Origin: JACKBK01 sp963707275
Lineage (GTDB): Bacteria; Chloroflexota; Anaerolineae; JAAEKA01
Reading direction: 5' to 3'
Length of the DNA stretch: 64,000 nt
Assembly (NCBI GenBank): GCA_963707275.1
Contig: CAVPPH010000001.1
Span: 186,001-250,000 of the forward strand
In this document: piece by piece, positions 7,873-17,785 of the stretch
Numbering within the stretch: the first letter of the stretch is position 1
How the letters are laid out: every line of letters begins with the position of its first letter
Notes under the pieces: model-generated
What the model saw: the letters and a program-made list of their open reading frames with translations, nothing else
Told to the model about the DNA's origin: nothing
Databases searched by the model: none
Position numbers and translations under genes: made by a program

Positions 7873-10800
7873 CTAGTCCTCAGGAGTCGTTGCGATACGA
7901 GCCAGGTTCTGTGACTGGATGACCAGCGGCAGGTATGTGCGCACGGCTGCGGTTGGCTTGACGATTCGTGCAACGCGTCCGTTGTCCCGATCAGCCACCA
8001 GAGCGTCTCCAGACGGCATCAGCACCAAACCGGCCGGAAACGAGAACCGCCCCGGTTGGCCGTCAGTCGGCTGTAGCCATCTTCGCCGCATGGCGCCGTC
8101 AAGATCCAGCAACTTGACGCTGTTGTCGCCGGTATCGGTGGTCAGTATCCACCCTTGAGCGGTGACAGCCACGCTGTGCGGCCGAATCAGGTCATCGCCC
8201 AGCGACTCTTGTGCGCTCAACATGGTGCCGTCGAAATGCAAGACCTGTATCCGACCGTTGTCCGTGTCGGCGACCCATACGGTATCGCCGCGGATTGCCA
8301 GGCTCTGGGGTGATTGGAACTCGTCCGCGCCGCTGCCCGAACTGCCCAGGCTGGCCACCGGATTGCCAAGCCAGTCGAGTACGTCGACCCGGTCGAGGTT
8401 GCGTTGTGTGACGATCAGCCGAGTGGATTGGCTGTTGCCGACGCGCGCGGCTGCGCTGAAGTGCACCTCGTCGATGGCCGCGTCAGCCTGGTCGTTGCCG
8501 TCCAGCCCTGATCCGACGGCGATTTGCTCGAACATGCCATCGGCCGGCCGGCGCAGCACCTGGCTGTCCTGCAAAGCGCCGTCGATCCAGAAGGTGTAGC
8601 GGCGAAAGGTCGTGCCCGGCTGGACAGCTTGCCACGCAACGGCCAGGTGGTGCCAGCTTCCCGGCTGCCACGCCTCAGCGCTGCCGTACAACCCCACCGA
8701 GCGTGTGCCATCGTCGATCCAGGCATACAGTCCGTTCCAGTCTGCTTTGGCTACTCGCAGGTGGTATGCCTCAGGCAAGGCTTCCGCTTGGCGTATTCCG
8801 ATTTCTGCGAAGACGTGTTCGCGATCGTCGTTCCAAATCCATTCGGGCTTGATCCAAAGTTGCAAGCTGCCTTGGTCCGGGTCAACGTGCCCATTAGCGT
8901 CGTAGACGAGCCGGTCGCGCTGGTTAACCCGGACTGCGGCGCCGAATCGCCCTGCAACGATCGTAATCCCGCTGGCTGTCAGCGGCTCACTGGTGCCAAG
9001 CCTGATATCATCGTCAAAGCGCGCCAGGCCCAACGTGCCGGCGTCCTCGCTGGCCGGAATCTGCACCGTGAAGGGTGGGCCAGCCTGAACTATCCCGGCC
9101 GGCCCGTCCAGTGTGCCGGTGACGAATTGCTCACGGCCAAACCAATTGATTCGCGCCAGGTCATGGTCTAGCACGGTGACGCGGTCTTCGCTGGAGCCGG
9201 CAATCAGAAGCTGGCCCTGGGCATTGCTAAAGAGCGCCTCGCTGCCGGTGAGGCCCAGATGGATGCTGCCTTGCCTGCCTATCCAGCGGTCGTCACTGAG
9301 CTGCGTCACCAGCGCGCCGTCGTGACGGTCGAGCACAAGTCGGCTTCCATCGTCGGGAGCAACGGCCACGGCAGTCGGTGCGAACAGGCGCGGCGCTCGA
9401 AATATCGGGCTGAAGCCGCTCTCCCGTCCCTCAGAAATCGACGGCGGTGACGGCATAGCGCGCCGTGTGGAGGCGGGTATCGACGAAGGTCGTTCCGCTG
9501 GTTGTGGTCACGGGATGAAACGGATAGAAGTCTGGTTCATCGCCGCGGTAGACGCGGTACTGTGCGACGTTCTGATCCTGGCTGGCAGGCCACGACAGGC
9601 TGACCGTGACCCCGTTGAGTGCGCCTTCCAACGTTTCAATCGGCGCTGGTGCATCAGGGGGCGGCAGGTGCGTTGCGATGGTGCGGCTCGCGGTACTGTC
9701 GCCGCGCCAGGCCGCCAGGTTGAAATCGGTGATCGGCCACCAGGCGAAGGTCTTCTGATCATCTTTGGTGACGGCCAGCAGCAACTGGCCGTTTTGTCCT
9801 ACGACATCGATGTTGCCAAATGGATTGGGGCGCAGCTCGTGGCCGGTGGCGGTTACCAGGCCGCCAAAGGGCACCGGGCGATCGGCGAGAGCCAGCCTGC
9901 CGCCCTGATCGGTCAAACCGGTGAACACAGGCACTCCGTCCAGCGTGCCCAGCGAAGTCTGGTAGACAGCTACCTGTGCATCGGGCAGCGGCTGGCCGCG
10001 ATTGTCGAGTATCTGCACGCGCGCCTGCTCTGGAATGTCAAACAGGTACTCGCCAAAATAGCCGCGCCGCAGGTTGTGGTTCTGGTTGAGTGCCAGCACC
10101 GTGTGCTGGCTGAAGCGATACCACGGATGTTCGCCGCGATCACCGCCGCCCATCAGTCCGGGGTTCGGCCATTGAAAGCCCATCAACAGCGGGCGGTCGT
10201 CCTCTGCCACATGGTTCTGGTAACTGCCGGCTACATTGAGCTGATAAAGATCGATCACGCCAAGTTGGTGGGCAAGCTCGTGGATCAATCCCCAGTCAAT
10301 GGCGTTGGCATACGAGGCCGCGTAGTTCTCGGCGGAGATTGCAGCCTCGTTTTCGACCGTGTCAGGGTCGTCAGGTTCGACGCGAAAGGTCCACCTGCCG
10401 TCGAACTCCAGCGTGCTGGTCACTTCATCACTGCCCAAAGCCTCTGTTGTCACGATTTGGTCGATCCGGACCCGGTCCAGAACACCGTGCGGAGCCACTG
10501 GATAGGTGCTGGCAGCCAGGTTCTCGTTCAGAGCTGACACCTGCGCCTGCATCCAGTCGGCAAAGCTCCATGATCCCACCATGTTTTGTCGCTGCAAGAA
10601 GGCTGATTCCACCAGCGGATGCACGGCAACATCCAGGTACAAGGCATCTGTCCGGTGGTGTAGGACGTTGTTCGAGCGCGTCGTTTCGTTGAGCGTAGCC
10701 TGCGGGTCGAGCGATAGTGTGACGGTGTGTGTGGCCGTTTGCCAGGGCAAGGTCAATGCGACCGTTGCTGTGACACCTGGTTCCAGGGACGGAATCCCGC

Positions 10801-11272
10801 TCCATTGCGTGTCAACGCCATCCAGTTGCCAGAGCGCGGCAACCGGTGAACTGGCGACCGTTCCCTGATTGGCGATGTGCGCAGTGAAGGTGACGATCTC
10901 GCCCGGATCGGGGAAGCGCTTGTCGTCTTGTGTGCCTGGACACAGTTCAGGCACGCCGCGGTCGTATTGCACACAGAAACGCGGATAGTGCGGCGACCGG
11001 TCAATCCACTGCACGCTGAGATCCGGCAGCGGCGGTTGCGCGGCTGTCGCGGTTTCGCCATCCAGATAAACCGTGCCGGTCACCCAATAGAACGCGGGCG
11101 GCAACGGAGGAGGAACCGGGCCCCGTCTGGCCGAGGCAGCCTCGCCTGTGCTGGCAGAAACGAGCAGCGCGCCGGCCAAAGCAATACCCAGCCCGCCGCC
11201 CACCAGCGCCGCTTTCAGCGCGTTGACCAGAAGTCTTTGTCGCATAGAAGATGATTGAGGGTGTGGTTGCAT
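7873..11272 (-). CDS. secreted metalloprotease, Fn3, LamG and NHL-propeller protein (one frameshift)
   Basis: Two frames (9431-11272 and 7873-9456) look like one protein of about 1130 aa broken by one extra base. The first ends in a fibronectin III strand (RYAVTAVDF, stop at 9431), and the same strand continues in the other frame as EGRESGFSPIF, the usual Fn3 end. Order: signal peptide (MRQRLLVNALKAALVGG, ATG 11272 or 11245), CARDB-like domain, metalloprotease core with HELAHQLG (bases 10259-10282), Fn3, propeller strands, a LamG/concanavalin-like domain (near 8430-8870) and NHL-type repeats, ending near TYLPLVIQSQ. Predicted location: secreted or cell-surface. If not a frameshift, these would be two overlapping genes, but the second would then lack a signal peptide. 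Confidence 0.75.
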
Positions 11273-11282
11273 TTGGTTACTC

Positions 11283-11339
11283 AGCGCCGGTCGACTGCGA
11301 AGCACCCCACTCCGGGGTGCTTCGCAGTCGACCGGCGCT
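11283..11339 (-). terminator. 26-bp inverted repeat, intergenic palindrome
   Basis: Arms 11283-11308 and 11314-11339 are perfect complements around the loop ACTCC. It follows the LCAT-like gene and lies before the metalloprotease start. No T-run follows on the minus strand. It shares GTCGA.TGCGAAGCAC.CC with the palindrome at 3871-3918. Confidence 0.6.
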
Positions 11340-11404
11340 AGTTTTTTGCATGTACCTGAGCGCGAAGATGCCCTGAGCGGGAAAGCCCAGGGCATCGGTC
11401 AAGA

Positions 11405-12721
11405 TCAACCGTCGAAGAAGAACAGCTTCTGCATGTCTTCCTCGGTCGCAGTGCCATCTTCCAGCCGTTGGCGCAGCTTTTGCGCTTCCATCTCTGGTGA
11501 TCCTGTGACCGGGCGGAAGCCGAAGAGACCGCCCTTCGGTTCCGGCAACGTGTCAGGCAGGTCCGGCACACGACCGTAGACCAGGTCAACCACGGCGTCG
11601 ATGACGTCGCTGTTCTTGGGCAGGTCGCGGTGGACCTCCTGAACGTAGTACATGTCCGCTCCAGGCAGCGTGGCCGACCAGAGCGGCACCGTCGCGTCGC
11701 CCGAATCGGCGCCGGTTTTCGTGCGCACGATGTTCAGCCGCGGGTGGTCGTCCCCGTCGAACTGCATCTCAACGTCTGTGATGGTTTCCATGTGGCAGCC
11801 GGCGATCTGAATCGTCGGCACCGGATGGTCGTCGCCGGCTAGCAGTTCGTGCAGCCGCTTGCCGCCATCCAGGAAGTCCTGGCGCACCGAGGACATGCGC
11901 CATGCCCGCGGATCGTAGACCTCGAAGTTTCTCAACGGGTAAGGCCGCCCACTGGGGAAGAGATCGGGCGGCGCGGGCAGTAACTGGAAGGCGCCGGGGA
12001 AGGTGGACAACATGCGGCGCATGTCGTTGTCGCTGTTCAGCGCGCTGGCGACGGCCATCAGCCGGTTGCCGTTGAAGATGTCCGACACCGCGCCGGATGC
12101 GCCGAAATGCGGGGTGCCCAGCGTGATCACACGCTTGACGCGCTGGCGTGCCCTGTCCCGGTCGCTGTTGACATACGCGCGCGCCACCAGCCCACCCATG
12201 CTGTGACCCACCAGCGTGAACTGCATGGCGTCGTCGCCGTCCGCCCAGATTTCGATGGATCTGGCCAGATAGTCAGCATTGCGCTCGACTTGCAGACGCC
12301 AGTCGTAGGGAAACTCGAACAGCAGCGCCTCGCGCCGCAGGGTCACCGCCATCTTCAGGTAGGTCAGCTTCTCCAGACTGAAGGGCATGGCATGCACCAT
12401 CGGGCTGCCGTCAGACGTGCCCTCCTGGTTGAGCTCCAGGTAGCGGCTCTTGCCGTCCAGAATCAGCTTTGGATTAAGCCACAGCAGGCTGGTTTCGCCG
12501 CGGATGCTGGTCAGCAGCGATCCCATCAGGCCAGGTAACAACACCACAGCCTGGCGCGGGCCGGCAGCCACGCGTCTCGTCTCAACCTCGCGGATGGCGT
12601 TGACCTCTCCGCTGCCGAGAAGTTGCTCGGCGCTTGCTTCGTTCTCTCCTGCCTGTAGCTCAGCCTCGATCTCCTCCAGCGACATCGTCGACCAGCGAGT
12701 TAGCAATCCGGTAGTGTCCAT
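11405..12721 (-). CDS. LCAT-like alpha/beta-hydrolase (lipase/acyltransferase)
   Basis: The intact 438-residue frame has the alpha/beta-hydrolase plan of lecithin:cholesterol acyltransferase-type enzymes. VVLLPGLMGSLL near residues 59-70 forms the oxyanion region, GHSMGG centres on nucleophile Ser174, a likely acid lies in DSGDATVPLWSA and a likely catalytic His in VQEVHRDLP. FEFPYDWR is also typical of the LCAT family. There is no signal peptide, so it is probably cytoplasmic and may act on acyl lipids or esters; the substrate is not predictable. The first 45 residues are acidic and family-variable. It is divergent from the receiver-like gene, sharing the region 12722-12868. Confidence 0.82.
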   Translation of the reverse strand: MDTTGLLTRWSTMSLEEIEAELQAGENEASAEQLLGSGEVNAIREVETRRVAAGPRQAVVLLPGLMGSLLTSIRGETSLLWLNPKLILDGKSRYLELNQEGTSDGSPMVHAMPFSLEKLTYLKMAVTLRREALLFEFPYDWRLQVERNADYLARSIEIWADGDDAMQFTLVGHSMGGLVARAYVNSDRDRARQRVKRVITLGTPHFGASGAVSDIFNGNRLMAVASALNSDNDMRRMLSTFPGAFQLLPAPPDLFPSGRPYPLRNFEVYDPRAWRMSSVRQDFLDGGKRLHELLAGDDHPVPTIQIAGCHMETITDVEMQFDGDDHPRLNIVRTKTGADSGDATVPLWSATLPGADMYYVQEVHRDLPKNSDVIDAVVDLVYGRVPDLPDTLPEPKGGLFGFRPVTGSPEMEAQKLRQRLEDGTATEEDMQKLFFFDG

Positions 12722-12826
12722 GGGTGTTCTCTCCTCCTGGTGGTGTAGCGATACCTTCGCTGCGTGTTAGCCAGCGCCCCGCGGCTGATTGTGCCGGCCA
12801 AAGTAGCGTCATTCTTAAAGTCAGTC

Positions 12827-12832
12827 TATAAT
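12827..12832 (+). promoter_or_regulatory. TATAAT -10 element of the receiver-like gene
   Basis: A perfect TATAAT lies 37 bases before the proposed GTG start at 12869; the -35 region is weak. Its position implies that the longer frame starting at 12764 is not the real start. Confidence 0.5.
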
Positions 12833-12868
12833 TCTGGCAGGTTAGCGCCCAGACTTCGGGAGGCGCTG

Positions 12869-13324
12869 GTGACGTCCGAAGCCAATCGGTCCGTTGCGAA
12901 AGGCGGAATTCCCTTGCTAGTCTCGGAATCAGTAAACGTCGGTTACGTCCCCTTTTCGGCGGCGGATATCCTGGTAATCAGCCGGCGAGATAGCGAGCTT
13001 CGCGAGCAGATCGGCGCGGTATTGCTGCGCCGCGGCCATCGGGCCAGCTTTGCAGCCCTGCCAGTCGCGCCGTCGCGCGAGTTGGACCGGCTCGACCTGC
13101 TGGTGCTGGAGCCTGACGCGGGCGACCCCGATGCCTTGCGCATTTGCAGAGAACTGCGCGAGTTCACGCGTGTGCCGCTGCTGGTCATCGTGCCGCTTAC
13201 CTCGCGCAGCCGCGGCATCCAGGCGCTGGATTTGGGCGCCGACAGCTTCATGCTTGCACCATTCGACCGGCGCGAGTTGCTGGCCCGCTGTGAGGCGCTC
13301 ATTCGCCGCTACCGGCAATGGTGA
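12869..13324 (+). CDS. orphan receiver-like (pseudo-REC) protein
   Basis: I start it at GTG 12869, six bases after GGGAGG and downstream of a TATAAT box. Residues about 28-150 follow the response-regulator fold: ILVISRRDSELREQIGAVL, then LDLLVLEPDAGD, VPLLVIVPL and a terminal helix. The phosphoacceptor site reads LLVLEPD instead of LLLLDxxLP, so the usual Asp is Glu, and the conserved Lys-Pro is Ala-Pro in MLAPFD. There is no output domain. It therefore looks like a non-phosphorylatable or permanently switched receiver, possibly a protein-interaction module. Neighbours give no functional clue. Confidence 0.7.
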   Translation: MTSEANRSVAKGGIPLLVSESVNVGYVPFSAADILVISRRDSELREQIGAVLLRRGHRASFAALPVAPSRELDRLDLLVLEPDAGDPDALRICRELREFTRVPLLVIVPLTSRSRGIQALDLGADSFMLAPFDRRELLARCEALIRRYRQW

Positions 13325-14160
13325 TGTTGTTCTCTTCCAGCGGCGGCAGCAGCCCGCTGGCCCGCCGGTAGGCGCGAAACCTCGCCAGTCGCTCCAAGTC
13401 TATTTCAGCAACAGCATAGCCGGCCGCGCCGCCGTCGATTACCCGTTGGATCGCCGGCAAGTCAGGCTGCGCACTGGGGTCAGTCAGAGACGCGACGCCG
13501 CCGCAGCGGAAGGGCGCTTCAGCCGTCGCCGCATGGTCGCTGACCGCCACGGCGATCACGTTTTCCTGCGCGCGTGTCATCGCCATGGTATGCCAGAGCA
13601 TGCGCGCGTAGGCCGGATCCGAACTCGGGGCGAATCGTGGTCTGCGCCGGCACGCAGAGGATGTCGATCCCGGCTGCGATCTCGCGCACCAGTTCGGGAT
13701 ACCACAGGTCGGCGCAGATCAGCACGCCCAGGCGTACACCCTCCACATCGACCACCAATGAGTTGCGTCCGGCGACAACCTGGCGCTCGATCTCGTAGCC
13801 GAACAGTCGCCGTTTCTGGTAACTGCCCAGCGCGCAACCGTCTCGGTCGAGAACCAGGGCGCTGTTGACGCGTGCCTGGAGATCGTTATCCCATCGCTCC
13901 ACCGAGCCGGCCACCAGATTGACCCGGTAGCGGCGCGCCAGATCTGCGGCAAAGCGCCGCGCCGCGTCCGATTGAAGCGTCTCACCCCCCTCGTCCACCG
14001 TGCTGTTGAAATGCTCCGGCAGCAGCACAAGATCGACCGTGTGCTGCTGCCGGACCTGCGCGAGCTGCCAGTCGATGCGCGCAAAGGTGTGTTCAGTGTC
14101 CTGCCAGACGGTTGCCGGCTGGATTGTGCAGATTGTGAAGAGTGTGTTTCGTGCGTTCAT
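13299..14160 (-). CDS. carbon-nitrogen hydrolase (nitrilase superfamily), one frameshift
   Basis: The protein is about 286 aa, the usual nitrilase-superfamily size. The catalytic triad is complete: E49 in VLLPEHF, K115 in GSYQKRRLFG and C148 in GVLICADLWYP. The frame changes near 13632, after AQTTIRP; the other frame continues with YARMLWHTMAMTRAQENV, the expected helix, and ends at 13299. Family members are amidases, N-carbamoylases or omega-amidases acting on non-peptide C-N bonds; the substrate cannot be told. It is divergent from the TPR gene and its last 26 bases overlap the 3' end of the receiver-like gene on the other strand. Confidence 0.85.
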
Positions 14161-14271
14161 TGTAGATGATACTGGGTGCGAACCGCTGCCGGCCCGCGTG
14201 AGTTCAGATTATACCCGCGCCTGCGTTGCCGTACAACCCGCCTGATTCTGACCTTCCTGAAAGATCGCTGG

Positions 14272-14300
14272 TTGACGACTCGCATCCGCTGTGGCATAAT
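14272..14300 (+). promoter_or_regulatory. sigma-70-type promoter of the TPR gene
   Basis: TTGACG (14272-14277), a 17-base spacer and CATAAT (14295-14300) lie about 50 bases before ATG 14351. Confidence 0.65.
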
Positions 14301-14350
14301 CCGCACGCCAAACAGCATACCCGCGATTCCGCAGACAGGCAGGCGACATC

Positions 14351-14866
14351 ATGGCCGACTCGGCAGACTACTGGTCAAGCAAAGACGATACGGACACCTT
14401 GGTCACCGCAATGGCGCTCTTTCAGGAGGGCTATGAGTTGCAGACACAAGGACTTTGGGCTGAGGCTATGGCGTGCTATCGCGACTCCATCCGGCTCCAT
14501 CCAACCGCTGAGGCGCATACGTTTCTGGGTTGGGTCTACAGCTTTCTGAAGCTGTACGACGACGCCATCGCCGAATGCCGCCGTGCCATCGCGATCGACC
14601 CGGAGTTTGGCAACCCCTACAACGACATCGGTGCGTACCTGATGGAACTGGGACGCGACGACGAGGCCATCATCTGGTTTCACCAGGCGCTGCGCGCCCG
14701 CCGCTACGATGCCCGCTGCTATCCCCTGTTCAATCTGGGCAGAATCCACGAACGCCGTGGCGAATGGCTGCAAGCCATCGACTATTACCGCAAGGCGCAG
14801 CGCGAGAACCCCGGCTACGAAATGGCGCGCCTGGCCCGCATCGGGCTGCAGGCGCGCATGAATTAG
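14351..14866 (+). CDS. tetratricopeptide repeat protein
   Basis: The 171-residue soluble protein consists almost entirely of four TPR units at about residues 17-50, 51-84, 85-118 and 123-156, with the typical pattern of W/L, G, Y and A at fixed positions, for example LWAEAMACYRDSIRLHP and LYDDAIAECRRAIAIDP. TPR proteins are scaffolds for protein contacts. It lacks a signal peptide and is transcribed alone from the promoter at 14272-14300, divergent from the nitrilase gene. Partner unknown. Confidence 0.88.
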   Translation: MADSADYWSSKDDTDTLVTAMALFQEGYELQTQGLWAEAMACYRDSIRLHPTAEAHTFLGWVYSFLKLYDDAIAECRRAIAIDPEFGNPYNDIGAYLMELGRDDEAIIWFHQALRARRYDARCYPLFNLGRIHERRGEWLQAIDYYRKAQRENPGYEMARLARIGLQARMN

Positions 14867-14880
14867 CGCGCCTCTGGACG

Positions 14881-17774
14881 CTACTCCCCCACCACAAACC
14901 CATCGATCAGCACGCTGTCCCCGGGCCGCCTCAGGTCGGGCAGGCTCGCGTCGTACAGACCGATCTCCAGCCGATAGATGCCGGGCGGCAGATCGTCCGG
15001 CAGCGTCAGCGTGTGCTGATCCACGATGACCTCGCCGGGCAACCAGCCGGTGGTCGGTCGCTGACCTTGCAGCGGCAGGTGGTCGTCCTGGGCCACCACC
15101 CGGCCCTGCTCTCCAGCAGGTGGACGAACGCAGTGTAGGACGCCTCGGCTGGGCCGCCAGCGCGCCACACCACAGTCACGGGAAGCACGGCTCCTGGCGA
15201 CACCGATTCGGTCACCGTTGACATGCCAACCAGACTGATCTGATCCCCAATCGGTTGATCCGCCGCAAACTGCACCGGCGGCGCGACGAACAGGTACTCC
15301 GTCGCCAGCATCTTGATGTGCAGCGACTGGGTGTCGCCGGCAAACCCTTCGGAGTTACCGGGCGCGCTCAGACCGAGGCGTAGCATCCAGTCGCCCGGTT
15401 CGGCATCCGCCGGCGCCGGCACTGCCAACTGGCTTCGCACCGGCGCGCTCGGCTGCCAGCGGCTGGTGGGGTAGTTGGCGCCTGCAACCGGCTTTGTGCC
15501 CCAGGCCTGCGGCTGGCCGGCCGGGTCGAGCCACTCCCAGCGAATGGCGTAATCCGCCCGCTCCTCGTCCCTCGCCTGCCACCACAAATCGGCATTCAGC
15601 AGCGTGCCGGGGGAAGCGGTCCCGCTGTCAGCATTGACCTGCAACAATTCGATGCCCGGCGCGGCGATCAGCGGCAATCCGGACGCGCCAGCTACGCTGG
15701 CCAGCGTCAGGTTGTCCACGCGCAGCGGGACCGTGGTCCACCGCCCGGTCGGCGCGCCGGCGCTGTCCAACAGATCCAGGGACTGCGTGGGCACGCCATC
15801 CTCGTCGACTGCGTAGACGCCAAGCCGGAGCAGGTACTCACCGGGCGGGGTACCCGGAAATGGGATCACGTCTAGCCGGCTGAGGACCACCACTCCCGGC
15901 TGCCAGCGGAAGGTTGGATACTCGTAGGCGCTGAGACGTTGCTCCAACGACGGGCTCCAGACCTCACTGTAACCGTCGATCAATGCTGCCGAAAGGTTCA
16001 GGTCGGCGGTCAACGGCGCCTGCGCCTGCCAGAATAGGTAGACCGGACATGGCAGGTGTTCGCCCGTTGGCTGGCAGGGCGGCTGGCTGGAACCCAGCAG
16101 CTTGACCAGTCCGTCGAAATTGGCGTCCAGCGCCACTTCCGGTGCGAAGTCGTCCGCAGACACCGCTCCCGGCTCGATGCGAAAATGGCGCACCTGGTCG
16201 AGTCCCCAGAAACTTGGTGGTTGCGGCTGTTCCGCACTCGCTTGCTCCAGTAGATACTTCGTCACACCGGTCGGATCGACCACACTCCTCCTGCCACTGC
16301 ACCAGCCACGCGCCGCGCTTGCCGCCAGCCCGTGTTGAGCGCCCGGCCACGCTCAGACGTCCAGCACGGCGTTGACGTCCAGAATCTCCAGCTCCGGCAG
16401 ACGCACCGGCTCCAGGTCGGGCGCGTAATAGCGCCAGGCCGGCGCAGCGTGCCCGCTGACCAGCACCACCGCCTCGTCGGGTTGGATCTGCGAGCGAACG
16501 TAGGCGGCCGCGCCGCGCCAGTCGTCCTTGGTGAACGCCGGGTCCGCGTACCAGTTGCGCAGCGCGTAGGCTGAGATCAGCAGCACGACCAGGATGCCCG
16601 CGCCAGCCGCGATCCGCAACAGCGTCGCTGTCAACGTTGAGTGCGACCGACTGAACGGCAACGTCAGCCCGCCGGCCAGCAGCAGCACCAGCCCCGGCGA
16701 CGCCAGCATCAGGTAGCGCGGGTTGAACTTCGGCGTCCGATACGACAGCGCCAGAATGGCGACGATGGGTACGAGCAGGTAAAGCACCACAAAAAGCAAC
16801 GCCGAACGCCGAACGTGTGTCTCTCCGCTCCACACCGTTCCGGGACTGCGCGACCTCTGACCTCCGACCTCTGACCTCTGAACTCTGAATGCTGCTACCA
16901 GCAGCCCCACCAGACACACGACAGAGATCACGCCCACCACCCACGCCAGCGGAATCGCTTGCCCTTCCAGCACCGTCTCGCCGGTGGTGAAGCTGATGGC
17001 GATGTGACGCAGCGCTTCATTCAGCTTAAGCGTGCCCTGCCAGTAGCTGCTGTCAACGCCGAAGCGGCGCAGCGCGTTGGGCAGCCACGGCAGGTAGGCC
17101 AGCGCGACGAACAGTGCGACCACGACGCCTTCCGCCAGCAGCCGCACCGTCTGCGGGCCGCGATGCACCAGCACGACCACCAGAAAATAAATGGCGAACG
17201 CGAGCAGCAAAAAGGCGGCGAAGTAGTGGGTGTAGAGCAGTGCAATGGCGGCCGCGGCGAACGCAGTCCACCAGAGTAGACGCGTTTTCGGGTAGCCATT
17301 TTGTATTGACGCGGGCGCGAGTACCCGTAACAGCGCGTAGCCGGCCAGCATTCCCAGCACGGTCAGCAGTGTGTACATGCGCGCTTCCTGGCTGTAATAC
17401 ACCCAGAGCGGCTGAACCGCGGCCAGCAGCGCCGCCAGCAGGCCGGCAGACGGGCCAAACAGCCGCTTGCCGAGCGTGAAGGCCAGGGCGATCATCAGCA
17501 CGCCGAAGAACGCCGACGGCAGGCGCAGCGCGGTCTCGCTCAGCCCGGTGGCTTGCGTCCAGCCGGCGACCACGGTGTAGTAGAGCGGCGGCTGGATGTC
17601 GTCGGCCGTCCAGCGTGCCAGCTCGCCGACGCCCTGCTGCACCACCTGCGCGGTGACCGCTTCATCGTACCACAGCGACTGCGCGTCCAACTGGTAGACG
17701 CGCAGAGAGAACCCCAGCAGCACGATGGCAGCCAGAGTGAGGGCGTAGACAAGTGGACGCTTTGGCCGGTGCAT
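14881..17774 (-). CDS. GT39/ArnT-like membrane glycosyltransferase (several frameshifts)
   Basis: The gene starts at ATG 17774 (MHRPKRPLVYALTLA) and runs to 14881, about 965 aa. The N-terminal half has about 12 hydrophobic segments and the PMT/ArnT luminal-loop signature LWYDEAVTAQVV followed by DIQPPLYY; the acidic pair in the first loop is the catalytic site that takes sugars from polyprenyl phosphates. The C-terminal half (15006-16283 and 14881-15110) is a soluble extracytoplasmic region of repeated beta-sandwich-like modules (PGDWMLRLGL, PPGIYRLEIGLY). Frame changes occur near 16350, 16310 and 16275 (LVQWQEE to VVDPTGVTKYLLEQ) and near 15110. A heptamer repeat lies in frame at 16852-16889. 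It is last in the GT4-DUF2079-GT39 group. Confidence 0.78.
16852..16889 (-). repeat. heptanucleotide tandem repeat inside the glycosyltransferase gene
   Basis: About five copies of a degenerate TCAGAGG unit (minus strand) encode FRVQRSEVGGQRS between membrane segments. Seven-base units shift the frame when copy number changes. Confidence 0.7.
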
Positions 17775-17785
17775 GAGGCTCTGCG

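Noticed and set aside
9431..9456. Overlap of two independent genes at 9431-9456
   Set aside because: The fibronectin strand is completed only by joining the frames, and the second part would lack an export signal, so one frameshifted gene is preferred.
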